Below are positions 17,421 to 24,832 of a stretch of 64,000 bases of DNA, piece by piece. The notes beneath the pieces are model-generated. The model made no database searches, was not told the origin of the DNA, and worked only from the letters and a program-made list of their open reading frames with translations. Source of the DNA: Quadrisphaera sp. INWT6 (GTDB taxonomy: Bacteria > Actinomycetota > Actinomycetes > Actinomycetales > Quadrisphaeraceae); contig NZ_VUOH01000001.1 in the NCBI RefSeq assembly GCF_015390235.1, forward strand, positions 806,001 through 870,000. Reading direction: 5' to 3'. The stretch's first letter is position 1. Each line of letters starts with the position of its first letter. The position numbers and the translations under genes are program-made.

Positions 17421-18377
17421 GTGAGGTTCGGCCGCAGCTCCGCACGACGCGGTGCACCCGCCCCGGGCACCGAGCTCCAGCCTCCGCCCGCCCCCGTCGA
17501 GGACCCCTGGACCTCCGCGCCGGCCGCTCCGGGTGCTCCGGGTGCTTTCGGGGGTGCGCGGGCCCACGGCGTCGTCCTCACCCGTGACGGCTGGCCCCTG
17601 CCCGGGGCGTCGGTCACGCTCCTGGCCACCAACGGCACGGGCAGCGCGCGGACGACGAGCGGCTCGAACGGCCGGTTCGTGCTCACCGACCTGGAGCCCG
17701 GCGCGGCGACCCTGCTGGTCGCCTGCGCGGGGCACGAGCCGGAGGCCCGCTCCGTCGTGGTGCAGGCCCCCGGCGCCGCCCGGGCCGAGGAGGTGGTCGT
17801 CGACCTCGGCGAGCTGCGCCTGGCGCGGGTGGGCGCCGCAGACCTGCCCCCGCCCGGGCGCTGGGTCATCGACCCTGACCACACCTCGCTGGCGGCCACC
17901 GCGCACCACCTGGGCCTGTCCGCGGTGACCGGCCGCCTCTCCCGGCTGGAGGGGGTCGTCGTGGTCGCGGAGTCCTTCACCGACTCCTCGGTGCAGGTGC
18001 GCATCGACGCCGCCAGCATCGACTCGGGCGTCGCCAAGCGCGACGAGCACCTGCGCAGCGCCGACTTCCTCGACGTGGAGAACCACCCGTGGATCACCTA
18101 CGAGGGGCGGGGCCTGCTGGCCGACGGCTCGGGCGGGTGGCAGCTGGACGGCCAGCTGGTGCTCAACGGCAGGGCTCGCCGGGTGCCCCTGGCGCTGCGG
18201 TGCACCGGCACCGGCAACGACCCCTGGGGCGGCCAGCGGGTCGCCTTCCAGGCCACCGCGCAGCTCAGCCGCGACGACTTCGCGATGCGGTGGAAGGAGG
18301 CCTTCGGGCTGGGGGTGGCGATCTTCGGGACCACTCTGCGCATCACCATCGACCTCGAGGCCGTCCGCGAGACCTGA
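17421..18377 (+). CDS. YceI-like domain protein with N-terminal carboxypeptidase-type regulatory domain
   Basis: 318 residues. After a Pro/Ala-rich lead, residues 48-125 form a small beta-sandwich of the carboxypeptidase-regulatory type (GVVLTRDGWPLPGASVTLLA, GSNGRFVLTDLEPG). Residues 145-315 are a full YceI lipocalin-like domain (WVIDPDHTSLAATAHH, RSADFLDVENHPWITYEG, FGTTLRITIDLEAV), which in other bacteria binds isoprenoid-type lipids. No signal peptide is visible, so it is probably cytosolic. The fusion is a known but uncommon actinobacterial arrangement. Start GTG 17421. Confidence 0.85.
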   Translation: MRFGRSSARRGAPAPGTELQPPPAPVEDPWTSAPAAPGAPGAFGGARAHGVVLTRDGWPLPGASVTLLATNGTGSARTTSGSNGRFVLTDLEPGAATLLVACAGHEPEARSVVVQAPGAARAEEVVVDLGELRLARVGAADLPPPGRWVIDPDHTSLAATAHHLGLSAVTGRLSRLEGVVVVAESFTDSSVQVRIDAASIDSGVAKRDEHLRSADFLDVENHPWITYEGRGLLADGSGGWQLDGQLVLNGRARRVPLALRCTGTGNDPWGGQRVAFQATAQLSRDDFAMRWKEAFGLGVAIFGTTLRITIDLEAVRET

Positions 18378-18394
18378 GCCGGGCCCGGCAGTCG

Positions 18395-18907
18395 TCAGTG
18401 CGCCGTGACGGGCGCGGCGACGGGCGCGCTCACCGCGTCGGTGAGCCGGACCAGGTCGGCGGGGGAGAGCTCCACGTCGAGGCCGCGCCGCCCGCCGCTG
18501 ACGAGCACCGTCGGGTGCTCCAGGGCGCTCGCGTCGACGACGGTCGGCAGGCGCCTGCGCTGCCCCAGCGGGCTGATGCCACCGCGGACGTACCCGGTGG
18601 TGCGCTCCGCGGCGGCCGGGTCGGCCATGGCGGCGCGCTTGCCTCCCAGCGCCGCGCCCACCGCCTTGAGGTCGAGCTTGGCGCTGACCGGCAGCACCGC
18701 GACGCCGAGCGCGCCGTCGACCTCCACCACGAGCGTCTTGAGGACGCGCGCCGGGTCGATGCCCAGGGCGTGCGCCGCCTCGAGGCCGTACCCCACCTCG
18801 GCCGAGACGGCGGCGTCGTGGGCGTAGGCGTGGGCCGTGTGCGCGACCCCGGCCCTGACGAGCGCGGCGGTGGCGGGCGTGCTGGCGCCGGCGGTCTTCT
18901 TGGCCAC
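18395..18907 (-). CDS. ybaK: YbaK/EbsC family aminoacyl-tRNA deacylase
   Basis: 170 residues, single YbaK/ProRS-editing domain. Recognisable blocks are ALGIDPARVLKTLVVEVDG, AVLPVSAKLDLKAVGAALGGKRA with the conserved Lys, and TTGYVRGGISPLGQRRRLP. The family hydrolyses Cys-tRNA(Pro) made by misacylating ProRS. GTG 18907 is 8 bp after the stop of the LON-domain gene, so both are likely in one operon. Confidence 0.9.
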   Translation of the reverse strand: MAKKTAGASTPATAALVRAGVAHTAHAYAHDAAVSAEVGYGLEAAHALGIDPARVLKTLVVEVDGALGVAVLPVSAKLDLKAVGAALGGKRAAMADPAAAERTTGYVRGGISPLGQRRRLPTVVDASALEHPTVLVSGGRRGLDVELSPADLVRLTDAVSAPVAAPVTAH

Positions 18908-18915
18908 GTCCGACC

Positions 18916-19602
18916 TCAGTTGGGGTTGGGGGTCTCGGAGGTGAGGTCCTGCGCCGGCAGGGACCGCAGCTCGCGCAGCAGCACCTGCTCGGTGCGCAGC
19001 AGGGAGCGCTCCTCGCGGAGCCTCGTGGCGGTGTCGGGCAGCTCCAGCAGGCGCTGGCGGTCGGGCAGGTCGAGGACCATCCCGGCCAGCACGAGGTAGC
19101 TCAGCACCGACGGGTCCTGCGGCAGGCCGCCGACGACGCCGCTGGTGGAGATGCCGAGCTGCGCCCGGTAGGCGGACCACTCCGCGGCCACCGAGGCCGC
19201 GAGGTCGCGCAGGGCGTCGTCGTCGGTGCCGGGGTGCTCGGGCAGCGGGCTGACCAGACCCGTCAGGTACGGGGTGCCGGCGGACTCGTCGAGGCCGTCG
19301 AGGCGGAACCTCACCGCGCCCGAGGTGACCAGCTCGTAGCGGCCGTCACCGGCGCCGTCGGGCTCGGAGACGTCGCGGACCACCGCGCTGCAGCCGACCG
19401 CGTGCAGGTCGGCCGCCGTGTGCCGGGTGCCCGCGTCACGCCCGTGGCGCAGGGCGACGACGCCGAACGCGCGCTCCTCCTCGGGCAGGGACAGCAGGTG
19501 CTCGACCAGCGCCACGTAGCGCGGCTCGAACACCGTCAGCGGCATGACCAGCCCGGGCACGAGCACGGTGCGCAGCGGGAACAGGGGCAGCCGCTCGCTC
19601 AC
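18916..19602 (-). CDS. LON substrate-binding (N-terminal) domain protein
   Basis: 228 residues beginning LPLFPLRTVLVPGLVMPLTVFEPRYVALVE, the Lon N-terminal PUA-like domain, with an alpha-helical second half. No ATPase or protease domain follows, so this is the stand-alone form found widely in bacteria (YcgX/PUA-like group), function unknown. Start GTG 19602 lies just before the conserved block. A TGATCA-centred palindrome lies 33 bp upstream of the start. Confidence 0.85.
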   Translation of the reverse strand: MSERLPLFPLRTVLVPGLVMPLTVFEPRYVALVEHLLSLPEEERAFGVVALRHGRDAGTRHTAADLHAVGCSAVVRDVSEPDGAGDGRYELVTSGAVRFRLDGLDESAGTPYLTGLVSPLPEHPGTDDDALRDLAASVAAEWSAYRAQLGISTSGVVGGLPQDPSVLSYLVLAGMVLDLPDRQRLLELPDTATRLREERSLLRTEQVLLRELRSLPAQDLTSETPNPN

Positions 19603-19634
19603 CAGACCCACCCTAGGCAGACCCGCTGACAACG

Positions 19635-19650
19635 GCCCGTGATCACGGGC
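19635..19650. repeat. TGATCA-centred palindrome (family 1)
   Basis: GCCCGTGATCACGGGC is a perfect 16-bp palindrome between the selO stop and the LON-domain gene start. It carries the CCRTGATCAYGG core shared with at least ten other sites in the window. Confidence 0.7.
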
Positions 19651-19678
19651 GTGACGGCGGGCACAGAGCCAGCCGAGG

Positions 19679-21240
19679 TCAGGTGCCGCAGAACGTCGTG
19701 TAGTCGCCGAAGGAGGCCGGGGCGGGCTCGGCGTACCGCTCGAAGCCGGCGCGCGCCTCGAAGGGACGCGACACGGCGTCGACGAGCCGCTCCACGGGGG
19801 CGAGGTCGCCCGCGGTGGCCGCGGCCAGCGCCTCCTCGACGAGGTGGTTGCGCGGGACGACGACGGGGTTGGTGCGGTCCGCGAGCTCCGCGTCGGGCCG
19901 CAGCGCCAGCCACCGGGGCACCCACGCCTCGGCCCGCCCGCGCACGGCGGGGTCGGCGAAGAGCGGCAGGACGGCGTCGCCGCTCCCGGCGCGGGCCGCG
20001 TCGCCCAGGCGGCGGTACAGGGTGGTGTGGTCGACGCGCGCGTCCGCGGCGAGGGCGAGCAGGTCGTCGACCACCGGTCCCGAGACCGCCCGGTCGACGG
20101 CGCGGGTGTCCAGGCCGAGCTTGCGGTGCACGCCGACGGCGAAGGCCGAGCCGAAGACGACCCGGAACCCCTCCAGCGCCTCGGTCGCCACGGCGACGGC
20201 CCGGTCGGTGCGCGCGGCGTCGTCGTCCTGCTGACCGGCACCGCCCTCGACCAGCAGCGGCAGCAGGGCCTCGGCGAACCTGGCGAGGTTCCACTCGGCG
20301 ATGCCGGGCTGGCGCCCGTAGGCGTAGCGGCCGCCGGTGTCGATGCTGCTGAAGGAGGCGAGCGGGTCGTAGGCGTCGATGAAGGCGCACGGGCCGTAGT
20401 CGATGGTCTCGCCGGAGATCGTGGTGTTGTCGGTGTTCATCACCCCGTGCACGAAGCCCAGGAGCACCCACTGCGCGACCAGCCGCGCCTGGGCGGCGAC
20501 GACCTCCTCGAGCAGCGCCCGGTACTGGGCCGCGGGCGGGCCGGCCTGGGCCGCCACGGGGTGGTGGCGGGCGATGGCGTGGTCCGCGAGGCGGCGCAGG
20601 AGGCCGCCGGGCGCCCCGGGCACGGCGCCCGAGCCGGCCTCGACCGCCGCCGCGTACTGGAAGCTGCCCACCCGCAGGTGGCTGCTGGCCGTGCGAGCGA
20701 GCACGGCGCCGGGCAGCGGGACCTCGCGCTGCACGTCGCTGCCCGTGGCGACGACGGCGAGGGCGCGCGTCGTCGGCACCCCGAGGGCGTGCATCGCGGT
20801 GCTGACGACGTGCTCGCGCAGCATCGGCCCGACGGCGGCGAGGCCGTCGCCGCTGCGCGCGAAGGGCGTGCGGCCCGAGCCCTTGAGGTGCAGGTCGCGC
20901 AGCTGGCCGTCGCGGGTGCGCAGCTCGCCGAGCAGCAGGGCCCGGCCGTCGCCCAGGCGCGGGGAGTACCCGCCGAACTGGTGGCCCGCGTAGACCTGCG
21001 CCACGGGGCGCGCGCCCTCGGGCACGAGCGTCCCGGTGAGGAACCGGAGGCCGTCGTCGGTGCGCAGCCACGCGGGGTCGAGGCCCAGGTCGGCGGCGAG
21101 GGCCTCGTCGAGGGCCAGCTGGGCGGGGGCCGCGGCGGGCTCGGCCTGCCAGGGGAGCGCCAGCTCGGGCAGCGCGTCGGCGAAGGCGTGCGTCAGCTCG
21201 GGGTGCTGGTGCTGGTCGGCGTGCTGGTGGGAGCGCTCAT
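19679..21240 (-). pseudogene. selO: Protein adenylyltransferase SelO (YdiU family); apparent frame break near the N-terminus
   Basis: From 21025 downward the frame gives the SelO pseudokinase core: [39 protein letters not shown] with the ATP-binding Lys, [25 protein letters not shown] and a C-terminal TFCGT. SelO transfers AMP to protein Ser/Thr/Tyr. The same frame upstream encodes the expected N-terminus ([18 protein letters not shown]) but contains no ATG, GTG or TTG. An ATG at 21240 in another frame gives [13 protein letters not shown] and would join perfectly if one C were added to the CCCC run near 21197-21200; total length plus one base is divisible by 3 (521 codons). So the gene carries either a one-base sequence error or a real N-terminal frameshift in a repetitive tract. 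Confidence 0.82.
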
Positions 21241-21279
21241 CACCTGGTGCAACGACCGCGCCGCACGACCCCTTCCCGG

Positions 21280-21326
21280 GTGTTCCGGAGGCCCATGATC
21301 ACGGTGATCATGGGCCTCCGGAACAC
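21280..21326. repeat. Perfect 47-bp palindrome with TGATCA cores (family 1)
   Basis: Arms 21280-21302 and 21304-21326 (23 bp each) are perfectly complementary around one base. Each arm reads from a TTCCGGAGGCC flank into a CCATGATCAC-type core. It lies 4 bp after the SDR gene stop, so it may also act as a terminator hairpin. It is the most complete copy of the family. Confidence 0.8.
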
Positions 21327-21330
21327 GGGG

Positions 21331-22215
21331 TCAGGCGGTGAAGCTGGCGCGCCAGGAGTGCTCCGGGGCGTAGCCGAGCACCCGCTTCGCCTTCTCGATG
21401 CTCAGCAGCGTCTCGTGCTCGCCCAGCTCGCCGCGCACCTCGACGTCGGGGAACACCTCGGCCATGAGCTCGGCCGACGAGCGGCGCATCACCGTGTCGG
21501 CGTTGGCGATGATGAACACGTCGGCGCCGGTGGTCTGCAGCTCCAGCGCCCTGCGCACGCCCTGGGCGCCGTCGCGGGCGTCGATGTAGCCCCACAGGTT
21601 CCAGACGCGGGTGGCCGGGTCGGCGTCGTAGTCGGGGAACTCGGCGTACTGGTCCGGGTACATGACGTTGGAGAACCGCAGACCGATGATCTTGGCCTCG
21701 GGGTCCCAGCGGCAGAACTGCCGGGCCATCTCCTCGCCCAGCACCTTGCTGAGGGAGTAGCTGCTGTTCGGGCGGGGGGTGTACTCCTCGTCGACCGGCG
21801 CGTACGGCGGCGGCTCCTCCTGGAACGGCAGGCCGAGCACCGTCTCCGACGAGGCCCACACCACGTTCTTGACGCCGGCGGCGCGGGCCGCGGCGAACGC
21901 GCTGTACGTCGACAGCGTGTTGTTCGAGAACGTCGCGGCGTCGGTCAGCAGGCCCGGGGCCGGCACGGCCGCGAGGTGCACGAGGGCGTCGACGCCGTGG
22001 TTCGAGCGGTGCTCGTCGACGCCGAGCAGCGCCTCCAGCACCTGGCCGTGGTCGGCGAGGTCGACCTTGATGAACCGCGCGCCCTCGGGCAGGGCGCTGG
22101 GCCCTCCGGGCGGCGGGGACTGGTCGAGGTTGACGACGGTGTGGCCGTGGGCGACCAGATCGGCCACCACCACCCGTCCGAGCTTGCCGGAGCCGCCGGT
22201 CACTGCGATGTGCAC
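21331..22215 (-). CDS. NAD(P)-dependent epimerase/dehydratase (extended SDR)
   Basis: 294 residues. The N-terminal nucleotide-binding motif VTGGSGKLG, the D-x-x-D-type VDLADHGQV, NNTLSTYSAF, the catalytic SSYSLSK (YxxxK) and a late WGYIDARDGAQGVRRAL match extended SDRs acting on sugar nucleotides or related substrates. GTG 22215 starts exactly at the Rossmann strand. It stands alone between selO and the AlbA_2 gene, so the substrate cannot be deduced. Confidence 0.86.
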   Translation of the reverse strand: MHIAVTGGSGKLGRVVVADLVAHGHTVVNLDQSPPPGGPSALPEGARFIKVDLADHGQVLEALLGVDEHRSNHGVDALVHLAAVPAPGLLTDAATFSNNTLSTYSAFAAARAAGVKNVVWASSETVLGLPFQEEPPPYAPVDEEYTPRPNSSYSLSKVLGEEMARQFCRWDPEAKIIGLRFSNVMYPDQYAEFPDYDADPATRVWNLWGYIDARDGAQGVRRALELQTTGADVFIIANADTVMRRSSAELMAEVFPDVEVRGELGEHETLLSIEKAKRVLGYAPEHSWRASFTA

Positions 22216-22295
22216 GGGATCAAGCCTGCACGGTGACGAGTGCGGCTGCACCACCGGATGGGTCAGAGCAGATGTCACTCAGCGCTGCTCTTGCA

Positions 22296-22316
22296 TACTC
22301 TCAATGCTTTAGAGTA
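22296..22316. promoter_or_regulatory. Inverted repeat and possible leaderless promoter of the AlbA_2 gene
   Basis: TACTCT (22296-22301) and AGAGTA (22311-22316) form an inverted repeat with a 9-base spacer in an unusually AT-rich patch. TAGAGT at 22310-22315 fits a TAnnnT -10 box, and the ATG at 22322 lies 7 bases after it, so the transcript may be leaderless. The dyad would then overlap the promoter, consistent with autoregulation by the gene's own winged helix. All inference from position. Confidence 0.4.
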
Positions 22317-22321
22317 GTTGC

Positions 22322-23734
22322 ATGTCGACGACGAGAGCCGCCCAGTCGCTCGACCTCGCCCCCTCTGAGCGCGGACCGGCGCTCCTGGCCCTGCGCGAAG
22401 ACCAGTGGTTCGAACGGAAGTCGATCCGCGTCAGCGCCACCAAGCTGGCCGAGGCCCAGGTCGGGATGGCCAACGCGGACGGTGGCGTCATCGTGGTCGG
22501 CGTCAGCAACGGTGTCGTCGAGGGGACGGACGGGGCGGAGCGGCACCGCAACGCCCTGTTCCAGTCGAGCATCGACTTCACGCAGCCCCCGGTGCGTTCG
22601 CGCTGCCGCCTGATCGAGTGCGAGCGCGGTGATGGCGAGCGCGACCACCTTCTGCTCATCGAGGTGGAGGCGAGCGAGGGAGTCCACACCACGCACAAGG
22701 ACGAGGTCTTCCTCCGCGTCGGAGACGAGACCCGCCGGCTGACGTTCGTCCAGCGCAGAGAGCTGCTCTACGACAAGGGCCAGGCGACCTACGAGGTGAC
22801 CGCCGTCCCAGGAACCAGTGCCGAGGATCTCCGCCTCGACCTGCTGGAGGACTACGCAGACGCCGTGGCGGCTCCGGATGCTCTGCGTCTCCTGGCGGCC
22901 CGCGGCCTGACGACGAGGAGGGGTGAGACGACCGTCGGCGCCCTCCTGCTCTTCGGTGAGGTGCCTCAGGCGCACCTTCCCACCGCTGTCGTGAGGGTGC
23001 TGCGGTACCGCGGCCGCGACCGCGGTGTCGGCGCACGTCAGCAGCTCGTCGACGACGTGCGGTGCGACGGCCCGGTTCCCGTCGCGCTGGCTGCGGCGCG
23101 GGCGGCCGTGCAGAGGCTGCAGCCCACCCGCAGGGCGCTCGGGTCACGCGGCCGCTTCGAGGACGTGCCTCTCGTCCCCGAGGATGCCTGGCTCGAAGGC
23201 CTCGTCAACGCTGTGGTGCACCGCAGCTACAGCGCTGCGGGGGACCACATCCGCGTCGAGGTGTTCGACGACCGGGTCGAGGTGGAGAGCCCAGGGCGGT
23301 TCCCCGGCCTGGTCACCGTGGACGATCCCCTGAACGTGGTCAGGTTCGCACGCAATCCCCGGATCGCCAGGGTGTGCGCCGACCTCAGCTTCGGCCAGGA
23401 GCTCGGGGAGGGCATCCGCCGCATGTTCGAGGAGATGCGGCGCTCGGGGCTGTCCGACCCGCTCTACGAGGAGACCCAGGGCAGCGTCCGCCTCACACTC
23501 TCGGGAGAGCCGGCGGACCGCGAGCTCGAGTCCCGTCTGCCGTCCGGCGCTCGTCAGGTGGTCGCCGCGCTCCGAACAGCCGGGCGGCTGGGCACAGGCG
23601 ACCTCGAAGGCGTCCTCGGGGTCACGCGTCCCGTCGCCGTGAGGCGCCTGGGCGAGCTGCGTGACCTCGGGCTCGTGGTGTGGGTGGGCAAGAGCCCCCG
23701 CGACCCCCGTGCCTACTGGACCCTTCCCGACTGA
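22322..23734 (+). CDS. AlbA_2 (Schlafen-like) domain protein with GHKL-type ATPase and winged-helix domains
   Basis: 470 residues. The N-terminal AlbA_2 domain spans about residues 15-150 (WFERKSIRVSATKLAEAQ, VGMANADGGVIVVGVSNG). A GHKL ATPase-like HATPase_c_4 region lies near residues 275-365 (EGLVNAVVHRSYSAAGDHIRVEVFD, VEVESPGRFPGLVT, LGEGIRRMFEEM). A C-terminal winged helix near 415-470 follows (LEGVLGVTRPVAVRRLGELRDLGLV). This is the architecture of COG2865 'predicted transcriptional regulators', of unknown ligand. By eye the gene is less GC-biased than its neighbours and has an AT-rich promoter, hinting at acquisition. No restriction, toxin or phage gene is adjacent. Confidence 0.82.
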   Translation: MSTTRAAQSLDLAPSERGPALLALREDQWFERKSIRVSATKLAEAQVGMANADGGVIVVGVSNGVVEGTDGAERHRNALFQSSIDFTQPPVRSRCRLIECERGDGERDHLLLIEVEASEGVHTTHKDEVFLRVGDETRRLTFVQRRELLYDKGQATYEVTAVPGTSAEDLRLDLLEDYADAVAAPDALRLLAARGLTTRRGETTVGALLLFGEVPQAHLPTAVVRVLRYRGRDRGVGARQQLVDDVRCDGPVPVALAAARAAVQRLQPTRRALGSRGRFEDVPLVPEDAWLEGLVNAVVHRSYSAAGDHIRVEVFDDRVEVESPGRFPGLVTVDDPLNVVRFARNPRIARVCADLSFGQELGEGIRRMFEEMRRSGLSDPLYEETQGSVRLTLSGEPADRELESRLPSGARQVVAALRTAGRLGTGDLEGVLGVTRPVAVRRLGELRDLGLVVWVGKSPRDPRAYWTLPD

Positions 23735-23770
23735 GTCCAGTTCGTGCCTGGCCACCGCGGCTCGTCGGCG

Positions 23771-24658
23771 TCAGCCGGCCAGGTGCGCCTCCAGCCAGGT
23801 CACGACGTCGGCGGTGACCTCGTCGCGGTTGGTCTCGTTGACCAGCTCGTGGCGGGCGCCGGGGTAGAGCCGCAGCTCGACGGCGCGCAGCCCGGCCGCG
23901 CGGTAGCGCTCGGCCAGCGCCGTGACGTTCGCGCCGCCCGGGCCCCCGACGGGGTCGCGGTCGCCGGAGACGAGCAGCAGCGGGAGGTCGGGGCGGATGC
24001 GTCCCAGGGCGGCCGGGTCGGCGGTGCGACCGGCGGTGGCGAGGACGCCGCCGATGACGGCGTCCTCGGTGGCGAAGCCGCACAGCGGGTCGGCGACGTA
24101 GGCGTCGACCTCAGCGGCGTCGCGGCTGAGCCACTCGAAGCCGGTGCGCGGCTCGAAGCCGGCGTTGAAGCCCGCGAGGCCCTCGCCCGCGTCGGGGTCG
24201 GCAGCGAGCCCCTGCACGACGCCGACCAGCCCGTCGAGCGTCGTCGACCCGCTGAGCACCACCCCGGCGTACGGCACGGGGCCGGCGACCAGGACGTTCT
24301 GCAGGCACATCGAGCCCAGGGAGTGGGCGAAGGCGAAGAGCGGCAGCCCTGGGTGCTCCGCGGCCAGGTGCTCGGCGTACGCGGCGGTGTCCGCGAAGAA
24401 GCCCTCGGCGCCGGGCTCCCCGAAGCCGCCCAGGGGCACCGCGTCGGACACCGAGCCGCCGTGGCCCCGGGTGTCGGCGCCGGAGACCACGAACCCCGCG
24501 GCGACCAGCGCCCGCGCGAACCTGTCGTACCGGTCGGTGTGCTCGGCCAGCCCGTGGACCAGCTGGACGACGCCGCGGGGCGCGCCCTCGGCGGCCCACG
24601 TCCAGGTGGCCAGCTCGAGGCCGTCGGTGGGGGAGGTGAACCTCGCGGGGCTGGGCAC
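23771..24658 (-). CDS. Alpha/beta hydrolase, monoacylglycerol-lipase-like (serine aminopeptidase S33 family)
   Basis: 295 residues. It has the oxyanion motif VQLVHGLAEHTDRYDRFARAL, GADTRGHGGS, the nucleophile elbow FAHSLGSM, an acid in VSGDRDPVGG and the catalytic His in YPGARHELVNETNRDEV. This set is typical of bacterial monoglyceride lipase / lysophospholipase-like enzymes. The GTG at 24658 follows AAGGAG by 8 bp. It converges with the AlbA_2 gene. Substrate is inferred from family only. Confidence 0.88.
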   Translation of the reverse strand: MPSPARFTSPTDGLELATWTWAAEGAPRGVVQLVHGLAEHTDRYDRFARALVAAGFVVSGADTRGHGGSVSDAVPLGGFGEPGAEGFFADTAAYAEHLAAEHPGLPLFAFAHSLGSMCLQNVLVAGPVPYAGVVLSGSTTLDGLVGVVQGLAADPDAGEGLAGFNAGFEPRTGFEWLSRDAAEVDAYVADPLCGFATEDAVIGGVLATAGRTADPAALGRIRPDLPLLLVSGDRDPVGGPGGANVTALAERYRAAGLRAVELRLYPGARHELVNETNRDEVTADVVTWLEAHLAG

Positions 24659-24832
24659 GGTGGCGACTCCTTCGTCGGGGCTGGGCTCGAGCCCATCCTC
24701 GCGGCGCGCCGCCGGGACCTGACGGGGGGCTCCGCAGAGGAGACCCATCGGGGTGGTGCTCTGGTCACTGCGATGGGGCTCATCGGCGGAGCCGCCGCGC
24801 ACGGACCCCCGCCCGTCCCGGCGGCGAGGGCG

